A stretch of DNA of 64,000 nucleotides from an uncultured Pseudomonadota bacterium (GCA_902771695.1 CACXXP010000001.1:151410-215409), one strand, 5' to 3'. Counted from the stretch's first letter, positions 1-7,509 are shown. Numbers and translations: made by a program. The notes: a model not told the origin generated them from the letters alone.

Positions 1-22
1 CGTGTGATTAGAAGGGTGAAAA

Positions 23-742
23 ATGCAATTTAAACCAAATTTTGATTTATTGCGTGATTGGGCATCGGCAGAAAAATCTCAAAATTTTGCAAGCAATTCC
101 GCCTATGTCGCAATCTTTCGTAAAGATGATAAAACATTGGTTTATATGTGTGATAGGCATGGCGAAAATATATCCTTTAATATGGTTGATATGTGTTTCG
201 CCGATGATTTTGGTGTTAAACCTGATGTATTGTTGACCGAGATAGAAAATACCGGATTTGAACGTAAATTTAATTGGCATGGATATCAAAGTAATACATT
301 GGTCTATGCGGCGGAAATCGCCGCACAGCGAAATATTCCGGTTGTGTTTTCTGACCTGTCTGATTCACAATATGTTGATGTCATAAATTGTGGTTTCCCA
401 GATAACAAAATTACAACTATTGATTTAGATCGGGTGTTGTCCAGTGAACCAAATATGAACGGCAATCTGTCGCAACAAATGTCATCGTATCTTAATGTTA
501 TGGGGCGCGATAGATTTATGTTGCAGAATATCGCAGCGGCATTGAATCGGTATGATACGGTGTTCGCTATATTTGGTGTGGGGCATTATGAAAATCAGCG
601 TCTTGTGTTAGAAGATATGTTGGGTAAACCAGAATATATAACACGAATAAAAAATATGCGTGGTGATTTTACAAATGTAAAAATAGAACCAATTAAACTG
701 TGTGATTTTGAAGAGGAGGGGGTAAATGACAAAAACGCGTAA
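23..742 (+). CDS. Hypothetical protein, possible TraB/ChaN-like fold
   Basis: 239-aa soluble protein with no signal peptide or membrane segment, preceded by a purine-rich site (GAAGGG) ending a few bases before the ATG. I do not recognise a family with certainty. The stretch around residues 80-125 (parent-molecule-like helix plus IPVVFSD) and the late motif AIFGVGHYENQ loosely recall TraB/ChaN/Tiki-type proteins, which carry a conserved G-H near the C-terminal half; this is a weak resemblance. Its last 17 nt overlap the start of the HlyIII-like gene, so the two are probably translated from one mRNA. No catalytic assignment is justified. Confidence 0.6.
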   Translation: MQFKPNFDLLRDWASAEKSQNFASNSAYVAIFRKDDKTLVYMCDRHGENISFNMVDMCFADDFGVKPDVLLTEIENTGFERKFNWHGYQSNTLVYAAEIAAQRNIPVVFSDLSDSQYVDVINCGFPDNKITTIDLDRVLSSEPNMNGNLSQQMSSYLNVMGRDRFMLQNIAAALNRYDTVFAIFGVGHYENQRLVLEDMLGKPEYITRIKNMRGDFTNVKIEPIKLCDFEEEGVNDKNA

Positions 743-1472
743 ACTAATCAGAACAAGATTAAAGCATGTGCGTCGTGATAAACATGCGTCTGCGTTGTTG
801 CGGGTGTTGCGTGCAACAGGTTTGTTTCGGTGGGAACGTAAAAATACACATGGTGAAGAAGTATTAAATATTTTGACGCATGGCATAGGTATTGGATTGG
901 CGTTGGCGGGACTTTCGTTATTGGTTGTATTTGCCGCACTGTATGGAAATGCATGGACGGTTGTGTCTTGTGCAATTTTTGGTGTGACAATGTTTACATT
1001 ATATTTTGGGTCCACAATGTGTCATGCAACGATTGGTAAAAAAAGTGAATGTTTTTTTGAGGTATGGGACAGTGTCGCCATATATGCGTTGATAGCCGGG
1101 ACATACACGCCTTTTTTATTGGTAAATCTACGTGGGGCATTGGGGTGGACAGTGTTCGGTATTTTATGGGCAATTGTTATTTGGGGGGCAATTGTCAAAA
1201 TTCGTAACCCACACCAGCAACCCAAATGGGTCGTTGCATTGTATTTAATTATGGGGTGGACGCTATTATTTATATTACCGGCAATGATACACCATATTCC
1301 GCCACGGGGACTGTGGTTTATTTTGGCGGGTGGTTTGTCATATACGATTGGGGTTATATTTTACCTGTGGCGGAAATTGAAATTTTCGCACGCGATATGG
1401 CATTTGTTCGTTATTGGTGGAACAGTATGTTTCTTTTTTGCGGTTCTATACGGTGCAATTCTTGATGTTTAG
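726..1472 (+). CDS. Hemolysin III / TrhA-type (PAQR family) membrane protein
   Basis: 248-aa integral membrane protein with about seven hydrophobic segments after a basic N-terminal tail of about 45 residues. Family marks are visible: E-E-x-x-N-x-x-T-H (EEVLNILTHG) before TM1, a G-S-x-x-x-H motif (GSTMCHA) after TM3, and the C-terminal S-H-x-x-x-H (SHAIWH). In the PAQR/HlyIII superfamily these His and Ser residues form a presumed metal site in the membrane; bacterial members influence membrane-energy or lipid homeostasis and need not be hemolysins. Start overlaps the upstream ORF by 17 nt with a GAGGAGGGG site just before the ATG. Assignment to family is firm; physiological role is not. Confidence 0.88.
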   Translation: MTKTRKLIRTRLKHVRRDKHASALLRVLRATGLFRWERKNTHGEEVLNILTHGIGIGLALAGLSLLVVFAALYGNAWTVVSCAIFGVTMFTLYFGSTMCHATIGKKSECFFEVWDSVAIYALIAGTYTPFLLVNLRGALGWTVFGILWAIVIWGAIVKIRNPHQQPKWVVALYLIMGWTLLFILPAMIHHIPPRGLWFILAGGLSYTIGVIFYLWRKLKFSHAIWHLFVIGGTVCFFFAVLYGAILDV

Positions 1473-1479
1473 CAAACAG

Positions 1480-1508
1480 TTGACATTTGCATTTCATAGT
1501 AATATAAT
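1480..1508 (+). promoter_or_regulatory. Consensus sigma-70 promoter upstream of thrS
   Basis: TTGACA (1480-1485), 17-nt spacer, TATAAT (1503-1508): a perfect match to the housekeeping consensus, the strongest promoter in the window. Predicted start near 1515, about 145 nt before the thrS start codon. Confidence 0.85.
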
Positions 1509-1517
1509 GCATTTGTT

Positions 1518-1580
1518 ATGAAGCATTTTATGTTTATTTTCACAACTGCTACAACTACAACCCCGTTTGGGGTGCGGTAA
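1518..1580 (+). CDS. Candidate threonine-rich leader peptide of thrS
   Basis: A 20-codon ORF (ATG 1518, TAA 1578-1580) between the consensus promoter and thrS. The peptide ends in the run TTATTTTPFGVR: six Thr codons (ACA, ACT, ACA, ACT, ACA, ACC) among seven positions. A run of codons for the amino acid used by the downstream gene is the hallmark of amino-acid leader peptides such as E. coli thrL. A small hairpin (ACCCC-GTTT-GGGGT, 1560-1573) begins at the last Thr codon. The ATG lies only about 3 nt after the predicted transcription start, so initiation would be leaderless; an in-frame ATG at 1530 is an alternative. No convincing intrinsic terminator follows (only T6 at 1593-1598 after a weak wobble-rich stem), so the mechanism is unknown. 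Confidence 0.5.
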   Translation: MKHFMFIFTTATTTTPFGVR

Positions 1581-1661
1581 TTTCTATTTGCGTTTTTTAT
1601 GGCGCGTTATATAATCAAACAGTTAAAAAAAATTAACACAAAAACACTAGAGGTTTTTATT

Positions 1662-3395
1662 ATGTCTTATCCAATTGAATTGATTCGTCATTCGCTGGCG
1701 CATGTGATGGCGGCGGCGGTAAAGAAGTTACACCCAGATGTTAAATTTGCGGGTGGTCCGGCAATTGAAAATGGTTTCTATTACGATTTTGATACCGAAT
1801 ATCGTTTTTCCGAAGAAGATTTTGAAAAAATTGAAAAGGAAATGCGCGATTTAATCAAATCTAATGGTCGTTTTGAACAACGTATTGTTGACCTGGACGA
1901 AGCAAAAAAAATCTTTGCCGATCAACCGTATAAAATGGAATGGTTAAATGAATACGATGCGGCTGGTGAAAAGCTGTCCATTTATACTTTCCGTGACTTT
2001 ACTGATTTGTGCCGTGGACCGCATGTGGAATCCAGTAAAGATTTGCCACGTGATGGTTTCAAAATTCGTAATGTTGCCGGTGCGTATTGGAAAGGTGATT
2101 CCAAAAATAAAATGTTGCAACGTATTTATGTTGACGCATTTGAAAGCAAGGAAGCATTAGAAGAATTCTTGAAAATGCAGGAAGAGGCCGCTGCGCGCGA
2201 TAACCGTAAACTTGGTAAAGATATGGATTTGTTCCATTTTGAACCTGAATATGCTCCTGGGGCGGTATTTTGGCATGACAAGGGATATCGCATTTATCGT
2301 CGCATGATTGATTATTTGCGTATGCGTCAAGAACGTGCCGGTTATTTTGAAATATCAACTCCGTCAATTATGGATCGTTGTCTGTGGGAACGCAGTGGGC
2401 ATTGGGCAAAATATGGTGCACACAATTATTCCGGAACGACCCAAGATGGCAAGGTGTTTTGTGTAAAGCCGATGTCTTGCCCGGGCGGAATGTTGGTATT
2501 TGGTCAAGGTATTAAATCTTATAAAGATTTGCCGATGTATTTGGCAGAATTTGGTAAGGTTTGCCGTTACGAAGCCGCCGGTGGTTTGTCTGGGTTGATG
2601 CGCGTACGTGAATTTACCCAAGACGATGCACATATTTTCTGCACCGAAGACCAATTAGAAGATGAAGTGGTCAAGGTTTTGCGTTTCATCAAAGATATAT
2701 ATGCAAAATTCGGTTTTGATAAAATATCTATGAAATTGGCAACCCGACCATTGTCTGAATTCCGCATTGGTTCTGATGAAGTTTGGGACAAAGCCGAAGG
2801 CGCATTAAAACATGCATTGGACGCAAATGGTATTGATTATGAAATTGCAGAAAATGATGCGGCGTTTTACGGTCCCAAGATTGATAATTATCTGAAAGAT
2901 TCTATGGGCCGTGTATGGCAATGCGGTACAGTTCAATTGGATATGAACCTGCCAGAACGCTTTGATTTATCATATATTGGCGAAGACGGTGAACGGCATC
3001 GCCCGATTATGTTGCATCGTGCGTTGCTTGGGTCAATTGAACGCTTTATGGGTGTGTTGCTGGAATCAACTGGTGGTAATTTGCCATTGTGGTTGTCCCC
3101 AGAACCGGTTGTTGTGGTGCCTGTATCTGAAAAGTATCGCGAATATGCTGAACAGGTTGTTGCGGATCTGCGTAATGTCGGGGTTCATACCCGTGCCGAT
3201 TTGCGCGATGAAAAGGTTAATTACAAGGTGCGCGATTTATCGTTGGCTAAAACTCCGATTATTGCGGTCGTCGGTGAAAAAGAATCGGCGGATAAAACGG
3301 TTACCTTGCGCAGATTGGGTGTTGAAAAGCAAGAAGTCGTTGCATTGGATGAATTTGTAAAGCAAATGTCCGATGCAATTAAAATGCCACAATAG
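1662..3395 (+). CDS. thrS: Threonyl-tRNA synthetase lacking the TGS domain
   Basis: 577-aa class II synthetase that charges tRNA-Thr in the cytoplasm. It starts directly in the N2 editing domain: HSLAH (HxxxH) near residue 9 and DLCRGPH near residue 113 supply the editing-site His/Cys set. The catalytic domain keeps the zinc ligands (Cys in MSCPG, His in DDAHIF, His in IMLHRA) and the motif-2 Arg in MRVREF; the anticodon-binding domain fills the last ~100 residues. The usual N-terminal TGS domain of about 60 residues is absent (E. coli enzyme 642 aa). I chose ATG 1662 because AGAGG lies 8 nt upstream; an in-frame ATG at 1599 would add 21 unrelated residues with no ribosome site. Expression is probably set by the promoter at 1480 and possibly the Thr leader. 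Confidence 0.95.
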   Translation: MSYPIELIRHSLAHVMAAAVKKLHPDVKFAGGPAIENGFYYDFDTEYRFSEEDFEKIEKEMRDLIKSNGRFEQRIVDLDEAKKIFADQPYKMEWLNEYDAAGEKLSIYTFRDFTDLCRGPHVESSKDLPRDGFKIRNVAGAYWKGDSKNKMLQRIYVDAFESKEALEEFLKMQEEAAARDNRKLGKDMDLFHFEPEYAPGAVFWHDKGYRIYRRMIDYLRMRQERAGYFEISTPSIMDRCLWERSGHWAKYGAHNYSGTTQDGKVFCVKPMSCPGGMLVFGQGIKSYKDLPMYLAEFGKVCRYEAAGGLSGLMRVREFTQDDAHIFCTEDQLEDEVVKVLRFIKDIYAKFGFDKISMKLATRPLSEFRIGSDEVWDKAEGALKHALDANGIDYEIAENDAAFYGPKIDNYLKDSMGRVWQCGTVQLDMNLPERFDLSYIGEDGERHRPIMLHRALLGSIERFMGVLLESTGGNLPLWLSPEPVVVVPVSEKYREYAEQVVADLRNVGVHTRADLRDEKVNYKVRDLSLAKTPIIAVVGEKESADKTVTLRRLGVEKQEVVALDEFVKQMSDAIKMPQ

Positions 3396-3406
3396 TGATA
3401 GGTGAT

Positions 3407-3428
3407 GTCCGGCGCAATTGCGCCGGAC
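3407..3428. repeat. 22-bp perfect palindrome after thrS
   Basis: GTCCGGCGCAA followed immediately by TTGCGCCGGAC, no mismatches, 11 nt after the thrS stop. As RNA it would fold into a very stable GC-rich hairpin, but only A-rich sequence follows on the plus strand, so it is not a classical intrinsic terminator. It could be a 3'-end stabiliser, a protein site or a processed terminator. Confidence 0.7.
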
Positions 3429-3449
3429 ACAGAAAAAAAGGAAAGGAAT

Positions 3450-3593
3450 ATGAAAAAAATTCTGGTAATTATTGCGTTGTTGACCCCAGTTGTTTTGGCG
3501 GCATGTTCGCGCAGTTGTGAAACAGAACCAATTGTTGAAGAAAACCACAAACTTATCGTGCCACCACATTTTGGTGCGCGGCCCGCAAAATAA
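3450..3593 (+). CDS. Small lipoprotein (47 aa)
   Basis: A 47-residue predicted lipoprotein: basic start, hydrophobic core and lipobox LAAC, leaving a mature peptide of about 29 residues (CSRSCETEPI...). I chose ATG 3450, which has GGAAAGGA just upstream; a longer frame from 3402 has no ribosome site and would bury the signal peptide. The mature part has one further cysteine and no recognisable domain. It sits alone between thrS and the SPOR gene. Tiny entericidin-like or unknown lipoproteins of this size are common in Gram-negative genomes; nothing in the sequence fixes the function. Confidence 0.7.
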   Translation: MKKILVIIALLTPVVLAACSRSCETEPIVEENHKLIVPPHFGARPAK

Positions 3594-3615
3594 TTTTTGT
3601 GATATCAAATTTTTA

Positions 3616-3624
3616 TGGTATAAT
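3616..3624 (+). promoter_or_regulatory. Extended -10 promoter for the SPOR gene
   Basis: TGGTATAAT with TTGTGA at 3597-3602 (16-nt spacer) as a weak -35. Predicted start near 3631, followed by AGAAGGGAGAAG before the ATG at 3654. Confidence 0.6.
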
Positions 3625-3653
3625 ATATCTCAAGTTAGAAGGGAGAAGCCATA

Positions 3654-4481
3654 ATGAAAGAAGACGAAAATTTGGATTTATTGGATCTGGATGATACGGA
3701 TGCATCAGCCGATGATAATTTACCGGATGCCACGCCGTTTGTTTCACCACGCCCGCATCGCCCATGGTTGTTGCTGGGGATTGGTGTTGCGGTCATCGTG
3801 TTGGCGGTATTTATTATTATTCGGGTGGTGGGCAGTAATTCTTCGTCATCCATAGATGTTGATTTGGGTGAACCAATTGTTGTTCAAGAACGTGTTGTTG
3901 AACCAGAACCTGTACCGGTTCCTGTTCAGGTCGCGCCGATGCCGGCACCAACACCAGGAATGATGCCACCAGCACCTGTGCCGGGACAGCCCGCACCTGT
4001 GCAGGCGCAACCTGGGACGGTGGGTGCGCCACATCCCGCGCCGACTGTTCAACAGCCCGCACCGGTTCCACAGCAGAATTCTGTACGCGTTGTTCAAGAC
4101 AGAAAAGATGTGACATTTAATCCAGATCGTGGAACAACGGCCACACCGAAACCAATTACGGCACCGGCACCCAAGACGGCAAAAACACCGACTAAACCGA
4201 AACCGGCACCAAAGCCGGCGGCCCAGAAAGTTGCAAATGGTGGTTGGTATGTTCAATTTGGTTCGTACAGTACACGTGCCGCGGCCGAAGCGTCTGAAAA
4301 GAAAATCCGCAGTGAACATCCAAGTTTGTTCAGTGGAAAACAATTTGTGATTTTGGCGGCGGTGTTGCCGAATGGACAAACCACATACAGATTGCGTGTC
4401 GCGTTCGCAACATCGGGTGATGCAAATGGGTTCTGCCGTAATGCAAAGTCCGATGGATTGGATTGCTATGTTGCAAAATAA
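3654..4481 (+). CDS. SPOR-domain membrane protein
   Basis: 275-aa bitopic inner-membrane protein. Residues 1-38 are acidic and cytoplasmic, a single hydrophobic helix spans about 39-61, a long Pro/Ala/Gln-rich periplasmic linker covers about 80-190, and a SPOR domain (GGWYVQFGSYSTRAAAE... to the C-terminus) ends the protein. SPOR domains bind denuded septal glycan, and proteins with this layout (FtsN, DedD, RlpA relatives) act in cell constriction. Alphaproteobacterial FtsN proteins have the same order, so an FtsN-like role is plausible but unproven. It is followed within 16 nt by tatA and may be cotranscribed with it. Confidence 0.85.
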   Translation: MKEDENLDLLDLDDTDASADDNLPDATPFVSPRPHRPWLLLGIGVAVIVLAVFIIIRVVGSNSSSSIDVDLGEPIVVQERVVEPEPVPVPVQVAPMPAPTPGMMPPAPVPGQPAPVQAQPGTVGAPHPAPTVQQPAPVPQQNSVRVVQDRKDVTFNPDRGTTATPKPITAPAPKTAKTPTKPKPAPKPAAQKVANGGWYVQFGSYSTRAAAEASEKKIRSEHPSLFSGKQFVILAAVLPNGQTTYRLRVAFATSGDANGFCRNAKSDGLDCYVAK

Positions 4482-4496
4482 AATTAGGAGTTGAAT

Positions 4497-4739
4497 ATGA
4501 GACCAGGTTGGCTTGAAATACTTGTTATCGTTTTGTTGTTCTTGATTTTATTCGGGCACAGCAAGATTCCAAATATGATGAAGAATTTGGCAAATGGTAT
4601 CACGACCTTTAAGAAAGAAATGAAAAAGGACGATGATAAAAAGCCCGCAACAAAGCCGGTGGTAAAAGAATCACCAAAGACCACGCCGAAAAAGCAGGCC
4701 AGGGTACGTACCAAAAAGCCAACAAGTAAAAAGAAATAA
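4497..4739 (+). CDS. tatA: Sec-independent translocase subunit TatA
   Basis: 80-aa TatA/E-family protein of the twin-arginine export pathway. A short periplasmic end and one hydrophobic helix (about residues 5-20) are followed by the family hinge FGHSKIP, an amphipathic helix (NMMKNLANGITTFKKEM) and a Lys-rich charged tail. TatA oligomers form the variable-size conduit used by folded proteins once TatBC has bound the signal peptide. ATG 4497 is chosen because AGGAG ends 6 nt before it; a TTG at 4491 abuts that site. tatB and tatC are 8 kb downstream, so the usual tatABC operon is split here. Confidence 0.9.
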   Translation: MRPGWLEILVIVLLFLILFGHSKIPNMMKNLANGITTFKKEMKKDDDKKPATKPVVKESPKTTPKKQARVRTKKPTSKKK

Positions 4740-4744
4740 AAAAA

Positions 4745-4770
4745 CGGGCGACATTGTCGCCTGTTTTTTT
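4745..4770 (+). terminator. Intrinsic terminator after tatA
   Basis: GGCGACA-TT-TGTCGCC type hairpin (extended by one wobble pair) followed by seven T. Confidence 0.88.
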
Positions 4771-4787
4771 ACGACTAGATTTATATC

Positions 4788-5216
4788 TTATTCACGTTTT
4801 TCGTGTTCTTCTTGTTCTTCAATTGTCATTGTGGCCAATGGACGCGCCAACATGCGTGCCAATCCAATTTCATCGCCAGATATAACACTGTATCCATAAG
4901 TGCCATTTTCAATACGATCCAGTGCGCTGTTTATTTTAGCCAGCAAATTGTTTGCACGTTCTGCGGTGCGTAATGTCATTGTGTTTTCCTGTTCAGATAT
5001 GGCGATGTCCAAATCGTCACCTGTGATATTTGCGTTTGTTTTATTTGCGTTGCTGATATAATTCAAGGCGGACGCATTTTGTTGCAAAATCTCTTCCTTT
5101 TGTGATGTCAACAAACGATAAAAATACGCCAAATGTTCTGGACACATATATGGTTCCGATTTTTTGGGAACATACTTTGGTGCCAATTCAATGTTCATGT
5201 AATTCTTCTTCGCCAT
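4788..5216 (-). CDS. dksA: DksA-family regulator without the zinc-finger cysteines
   Basis: 142-aa protein of the DksA/TraR family, which enters the RNA polymerase secondary channel and, with ppGpp, resets promoter choice. The coiled coil (about residues 30-105) has a tip loop DDLDIA comparable to the E. coli D-x-x-D-x-A acidic tip. The C-terminal globular region follows the DksA pattern GTYGY..SGDEIGLARMLARP, but all four zinc cysteines are replaced (Ser, Ser, Thr, Glu). Such cysteine-free relatives are known and can be stable without zinc. It is translated right after trxA (trxA stop 5218, dksA ATG ending 5216), so the two form an operon. Confidence 0.85.
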   Translation of the reverse strand: MAKKNYMNIELAPKYVPKKSEPYMCPEHLAYFYRLLTSQKEEILQQNASALNYISNANKTNANITGDDLDIAISEQENTMTLRTAERANNLLAKINSALDRIENGTYGYSVISGDEIGLARMLARPLATMTIEEQEEHEKRE

Positions 5217-5217
5217 T

Positions 5218-5538
5218 TTAGGATCCTTTTAATTCCATAATCCAATCAGTTAATGTATCTTGGTCCATCAGACCACTGCGGGCTTCTACCAATTCGCCAT
5301 TTTTAAATGCCAATACGCTTGGGATTCCACGAATGCCGAAACGTGCAGGAGTACGATTGTTTGTATCACTGACTTCAAATTTAACAAAATTTACATCACC
5401 CATGTCTTCGGACGTCGCCTCAAAAATAGGGCCGAACATACGACAAGGACCGCACCATGGTGCCCAAAAGTCAACCAGAGTCAATGCGCCACCTATCATT
5501 TCGGTGAAGTTTTCATCTGTTGCGTGCTTTACCGCCAT
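5218..5538 (-). CDS. trxA: Thioredoxin
   Basis: 106-aa cytoplasmic thioredoxin: active site WCGPC near residues 28-32 after the FWAPW strand, and the cis-proline loop RGIPSV about 43 residues later. Length and motifs are those of classical TrxA, which reduces protein disulfides using thioredoxin reductase. The start at 5538 has AAGGAG 8 nt upstream; an in-frame ATG further out (5568) would add MKYQQQRRKN, which lies over the ribosome site. It is divergent from sufS and followed with no gap by dksA. Confidence 0.95.
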   Translation of the reverse strand: MAVKHATDENFTEMIGGALTLVDFWAPWCGPCRMFGPIFEATSEDMGDVNFVKFEVSDTNNRTPARFGIRGIPSVLAFKNGELVEARSGLMDQDTLTDWIMELKGS

Positions 5539-5556
5539 ATTTTTTCTCCTTTGCTG

Positions 5557-5584
5557 TTGATATTTCACACAAGTGTATTATAAT
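5557..5584 (+). promoter_or_regulatory. Promoter of sufS
   Basis: TTGATA (5557-5562), 16-nt spacer, TATAAT (5579-5584); predicted start near 5591, 22 nt before the sufS ATG. Confidence 0.65.
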
Positions 5585-5612
5585 CTAAACAAAAAGCAAG
5601 AGAAAACGTAAA

Positions 5613-6785
5613 ATGAATAAAATCATATACTTAGATGCAGCGGCCAGTGCATTAAAACCAGATTCTGTTATAAATGCCGAGGCAGATTTTTTGTATAATT
5701 CTTATGCAAATTCTGGACGTGGTGTTTGCGCGCGCGCGACTGCGGTTGATGATATGATTTCGCATGTTCGTGATAAAGTTGCAGAATTTATAAATGCAAA
5801 ATCAAATCAGATTGTGTTTACATCAGGTGCAACAGACGGCCTTAACAGGATTGTAAATATTTTATTATCACAACCATGGTACAGTTCGTCATCTGTTGTT
5901 ACAGTATCAGATTTGGATCATCATTCGGCCCGGTTACCATGGGAAGCCGCATTACATAACGGCAAAGTGCATAAAATGTTGCGGTGTGAACTGGATGAAA
6001 ACATGGATATTAAAATTGACGCGATTCCTAAAACAGATTTTTTAATTATAACTGCTATGTCTAATGTATTGGGGCGCGCCCAAGATGTTCAGAAAATAAT
6101 CGCATCCGCACGTGCAAAAAATCCAGATGTTATAACTATTGTTGATGCATCGCAATATGTTGTGCATCATAAAATTGATGTAAAAAAATGGGATTGTGAT
6201 TTCTTGGTGTTTTCTGGTCATAAAATTGGTTCGGATACAGGTGTTGGTGTTTTATATATCCGCGATTCAGAAAAATATTTTCCAGATAAATTCGGTGGTG
6301 GAATGGTATCATCGGTTGGCAATATAAATATTGCATCCAAGGCCGAACATGGCGCGTGGATTTACGAAAATGAAAAAGATTCCTGTTGGGTTACAGAATC
6401 TGCACCAACCAAGTGGGAGGCCGGAACTTTACCGTTGACCCAAATTGTTGGGTTGGGTGTTGCCATAGATGAATTGAATAAAAAGCGGCCTGATTTAGAT
6501 TTAATAAAATATGCATATGATGAATTGGCAAAAATGGAAAAAATTAAAGTCATTACATCGCGTGATGCCGCAATATTGACTTTTGTCGTACCAGATATGC
6601 ATCCATTAGATATTGGTGCATTGATGGGTGCAAAAAATATTTGTGTGCGTGTTGGAAATATGTGTGCATCATGGATTCATAAATATTTGGGTGTTACCGG
6701 GTCTGTGCGTATATCAGTTGGTCCATGGAATACAATGGATGAAATAAAACAAACGGTTGATGTAATAAAACAAATTGTGAAATAA
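5613..6785 (+). CDS. sufS: Cysteine desulfurase SufS
   Basis: 390-aa PLP enzyme that takes sulfur from cysteine and leaves a persulfide for Fe-S assembly. The PLP-binding Lys is in FSGHKIGSDTG (about residue 205), the substrate-side His in DLDHHS (about residue 110), and the persulfide Cys in VGNMCAS (about residue 351) followed by the group-II signature RISVGPWNTMDEI. It belongs to the SufS/CsdA (group II) class, which needs a SufE-type activator; sufE is two genes downstream. It leads the transcription unit sufS-sufT-sufE, with 1-2 nt between genes. The scaffold genes sufB and sufC are 21 kb away on the other strand. Confidence 0.95.
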   Translation: MNKIIYLDAAASALKPDSVINAEADFLYNSYANSGRGVCARATAVDDMISHVRDKVAEFINAKSNQIVFTSGATDGLNRIVNILLSQPWYSSSSVVTVSDLDHHSARLPWEAALHNGKVHKMLRCELDENMDIKIDAIPKTDFLIITAMSNVLGRAQDVQKIIASARAKNPDVITIVDASQYVVHHKIDVKKWDCDFLVFSGHKIGSDTGVGVLYIRDSEKYFPDKFGGGMVSSVGNINIASKAEHGAWIYENEKDSCWVTESAPTKWEAGTLPLTQIVGLGVAIDELNKKRPDLDLIKYAYDELAKMEKIKVITSRDAAILTFVVPDMHPLDIGALMGAKNICVRVGNMCASWIHKYLGVTGSVRISVGPWNTMDEIKQTVDVIKQIVK

Positions 6786-6786
6786 A

Positions 6787-7101
6787 ATGGCATTTACAAA
6801 GGACGATATTATAAACGCATTGAAAACCGTATACGATCCGGAAATTCCCGTAAATATTTGGGACATGGGTTTGGTATATACCATAGATATTTCTGAAAAA
6901 CAGGTGCGATTGGAAATGACTTTTACCAGTCCGACATGTCCGATGATGGAAGAATTATTGGCCCAGGTCAAAGATGTTGTATCAAAGGTTGTTGCGCCAA
7001 TTCCAGTAAAGGTTGATTTGGTATGGGACCCAGCGTGGGATTTATCTCGTATGTCTGATGCGGCAAGAATTGAATTAGATTTAACAAACAGTGGTTGGTA
7101 A
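6787..7101 (+). CDS. sufT: SufT / MIP18-family (DUF59) Fe-S maturation factor
   Basis: 104-aa protein of the MIP18/DUF59 family. The conserved opening YDPEIPVNIWDMGLVY and the TSPTCPMM loop with the family cysteine are present; the tail VDLVWDPAWDLSRMS matches the PaaD/SufT pattern V-W-x-P-x-W. SufT proteins help Fe-S cluster delivery when demand is high and are often encoded inside suf operons, as here between sufS and sufE. The ATG follows the sufS stop by one base, implying translational coupling. It is the short single-domain form without extra N-terminal extension. Confidence 0.92.
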   Translation: MAFTKDDIINALKTVYDPEIPVNIWDMGLVYTIDISEKQVRLEMTFTSPTCPMMEELLAQVKDVVSKVVAPIPVKVDLVWDPAWDLSRMSDAARIELDLTNSGW

Positions 7102-7102
7102 A

Positions 7103-7465
7103 ATGAGCTTTGATGATATAAAAAAATTACTTGGAATGTTGGATGACCCAGCCATGCGGTTAGAGGCGGTTATGGATTTAGGTAACAATCTGGGGCCGAT
7201 TCCAACGGATGCCGTATGCAGCGAAATTACGGGTTGCACATCTTTTGTGCAAATATGTCGCAATGGTAATAAATTTTATGGTTCGGCAGATTCGGCGATT
7301 GTTCGTGGAATTGTCGCAATTATTTTATCCATGGTTGATGGAAAATCACCTGATGAAATAAGACAAATGAATTTGGGCAAGATGTTCGCAGAATTAAACA
7401 TAAACATTGGGGCGGCACGATTGAATGGTGTTGCTTCTATGATTCGGTTTTTACAGAATTTATAA
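7103..7465 (+). CDS. sufE: Sulfur acceptor SufE
   Basis: 120-aa SufE: accepts persulfide sulfur from SufS and hands it to SufB. The acceptor cysteine lies in EITGCTSFVQI (about residue 45), aligned with the G-C-x-S-x-V-W motif of the family, and the rest (ADSAIVRGIVAIILSM.. and INIGAARLNGV) follows SufE. I place the start at ATG 7103, directly after the sufT stop; a GTG at 7091 in frame would overlap sufT and lacks support. It closes the sufSTE unit, and a new promoter appears 35 nt later. Confidence 0.93.
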   Translation: MSFDDIKKLLGMLDDPAMRLEAVMDLGNNLGPIPTDAVCSEITGCTSFVQICRNGNKFYGSADSAIVRGIVAIILSMVDGKSPDEIRQMNLGKMFAELNINIGAARLNGVASMIRFLQNL

Positions 7466-7481
7466 TTGGTTGTTTATTTTT

Positions 7482-7509
7482 TTGTGAAATGTCCAATTTG
7501 TGATATAAT
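7482..7509 (+). promoter_or_regulatory. Extended -10 promoter for ftsL-ftsI
   Basis: TTGTGA (7482-7487), 16-nt spacer and TGATATAAT (7501-7509); predicted start about 24 nt before the ftsL-like ATG. Confidence 0.6.

Noticed and set aside
1560-1598. Classical intrinsic attenuator in the thrS leader.
   Set aside because: The stable hairpin (1560-1573) has no adjoining T-run, and the stem before T6 at 1593 is only four pairs with two wobbles.
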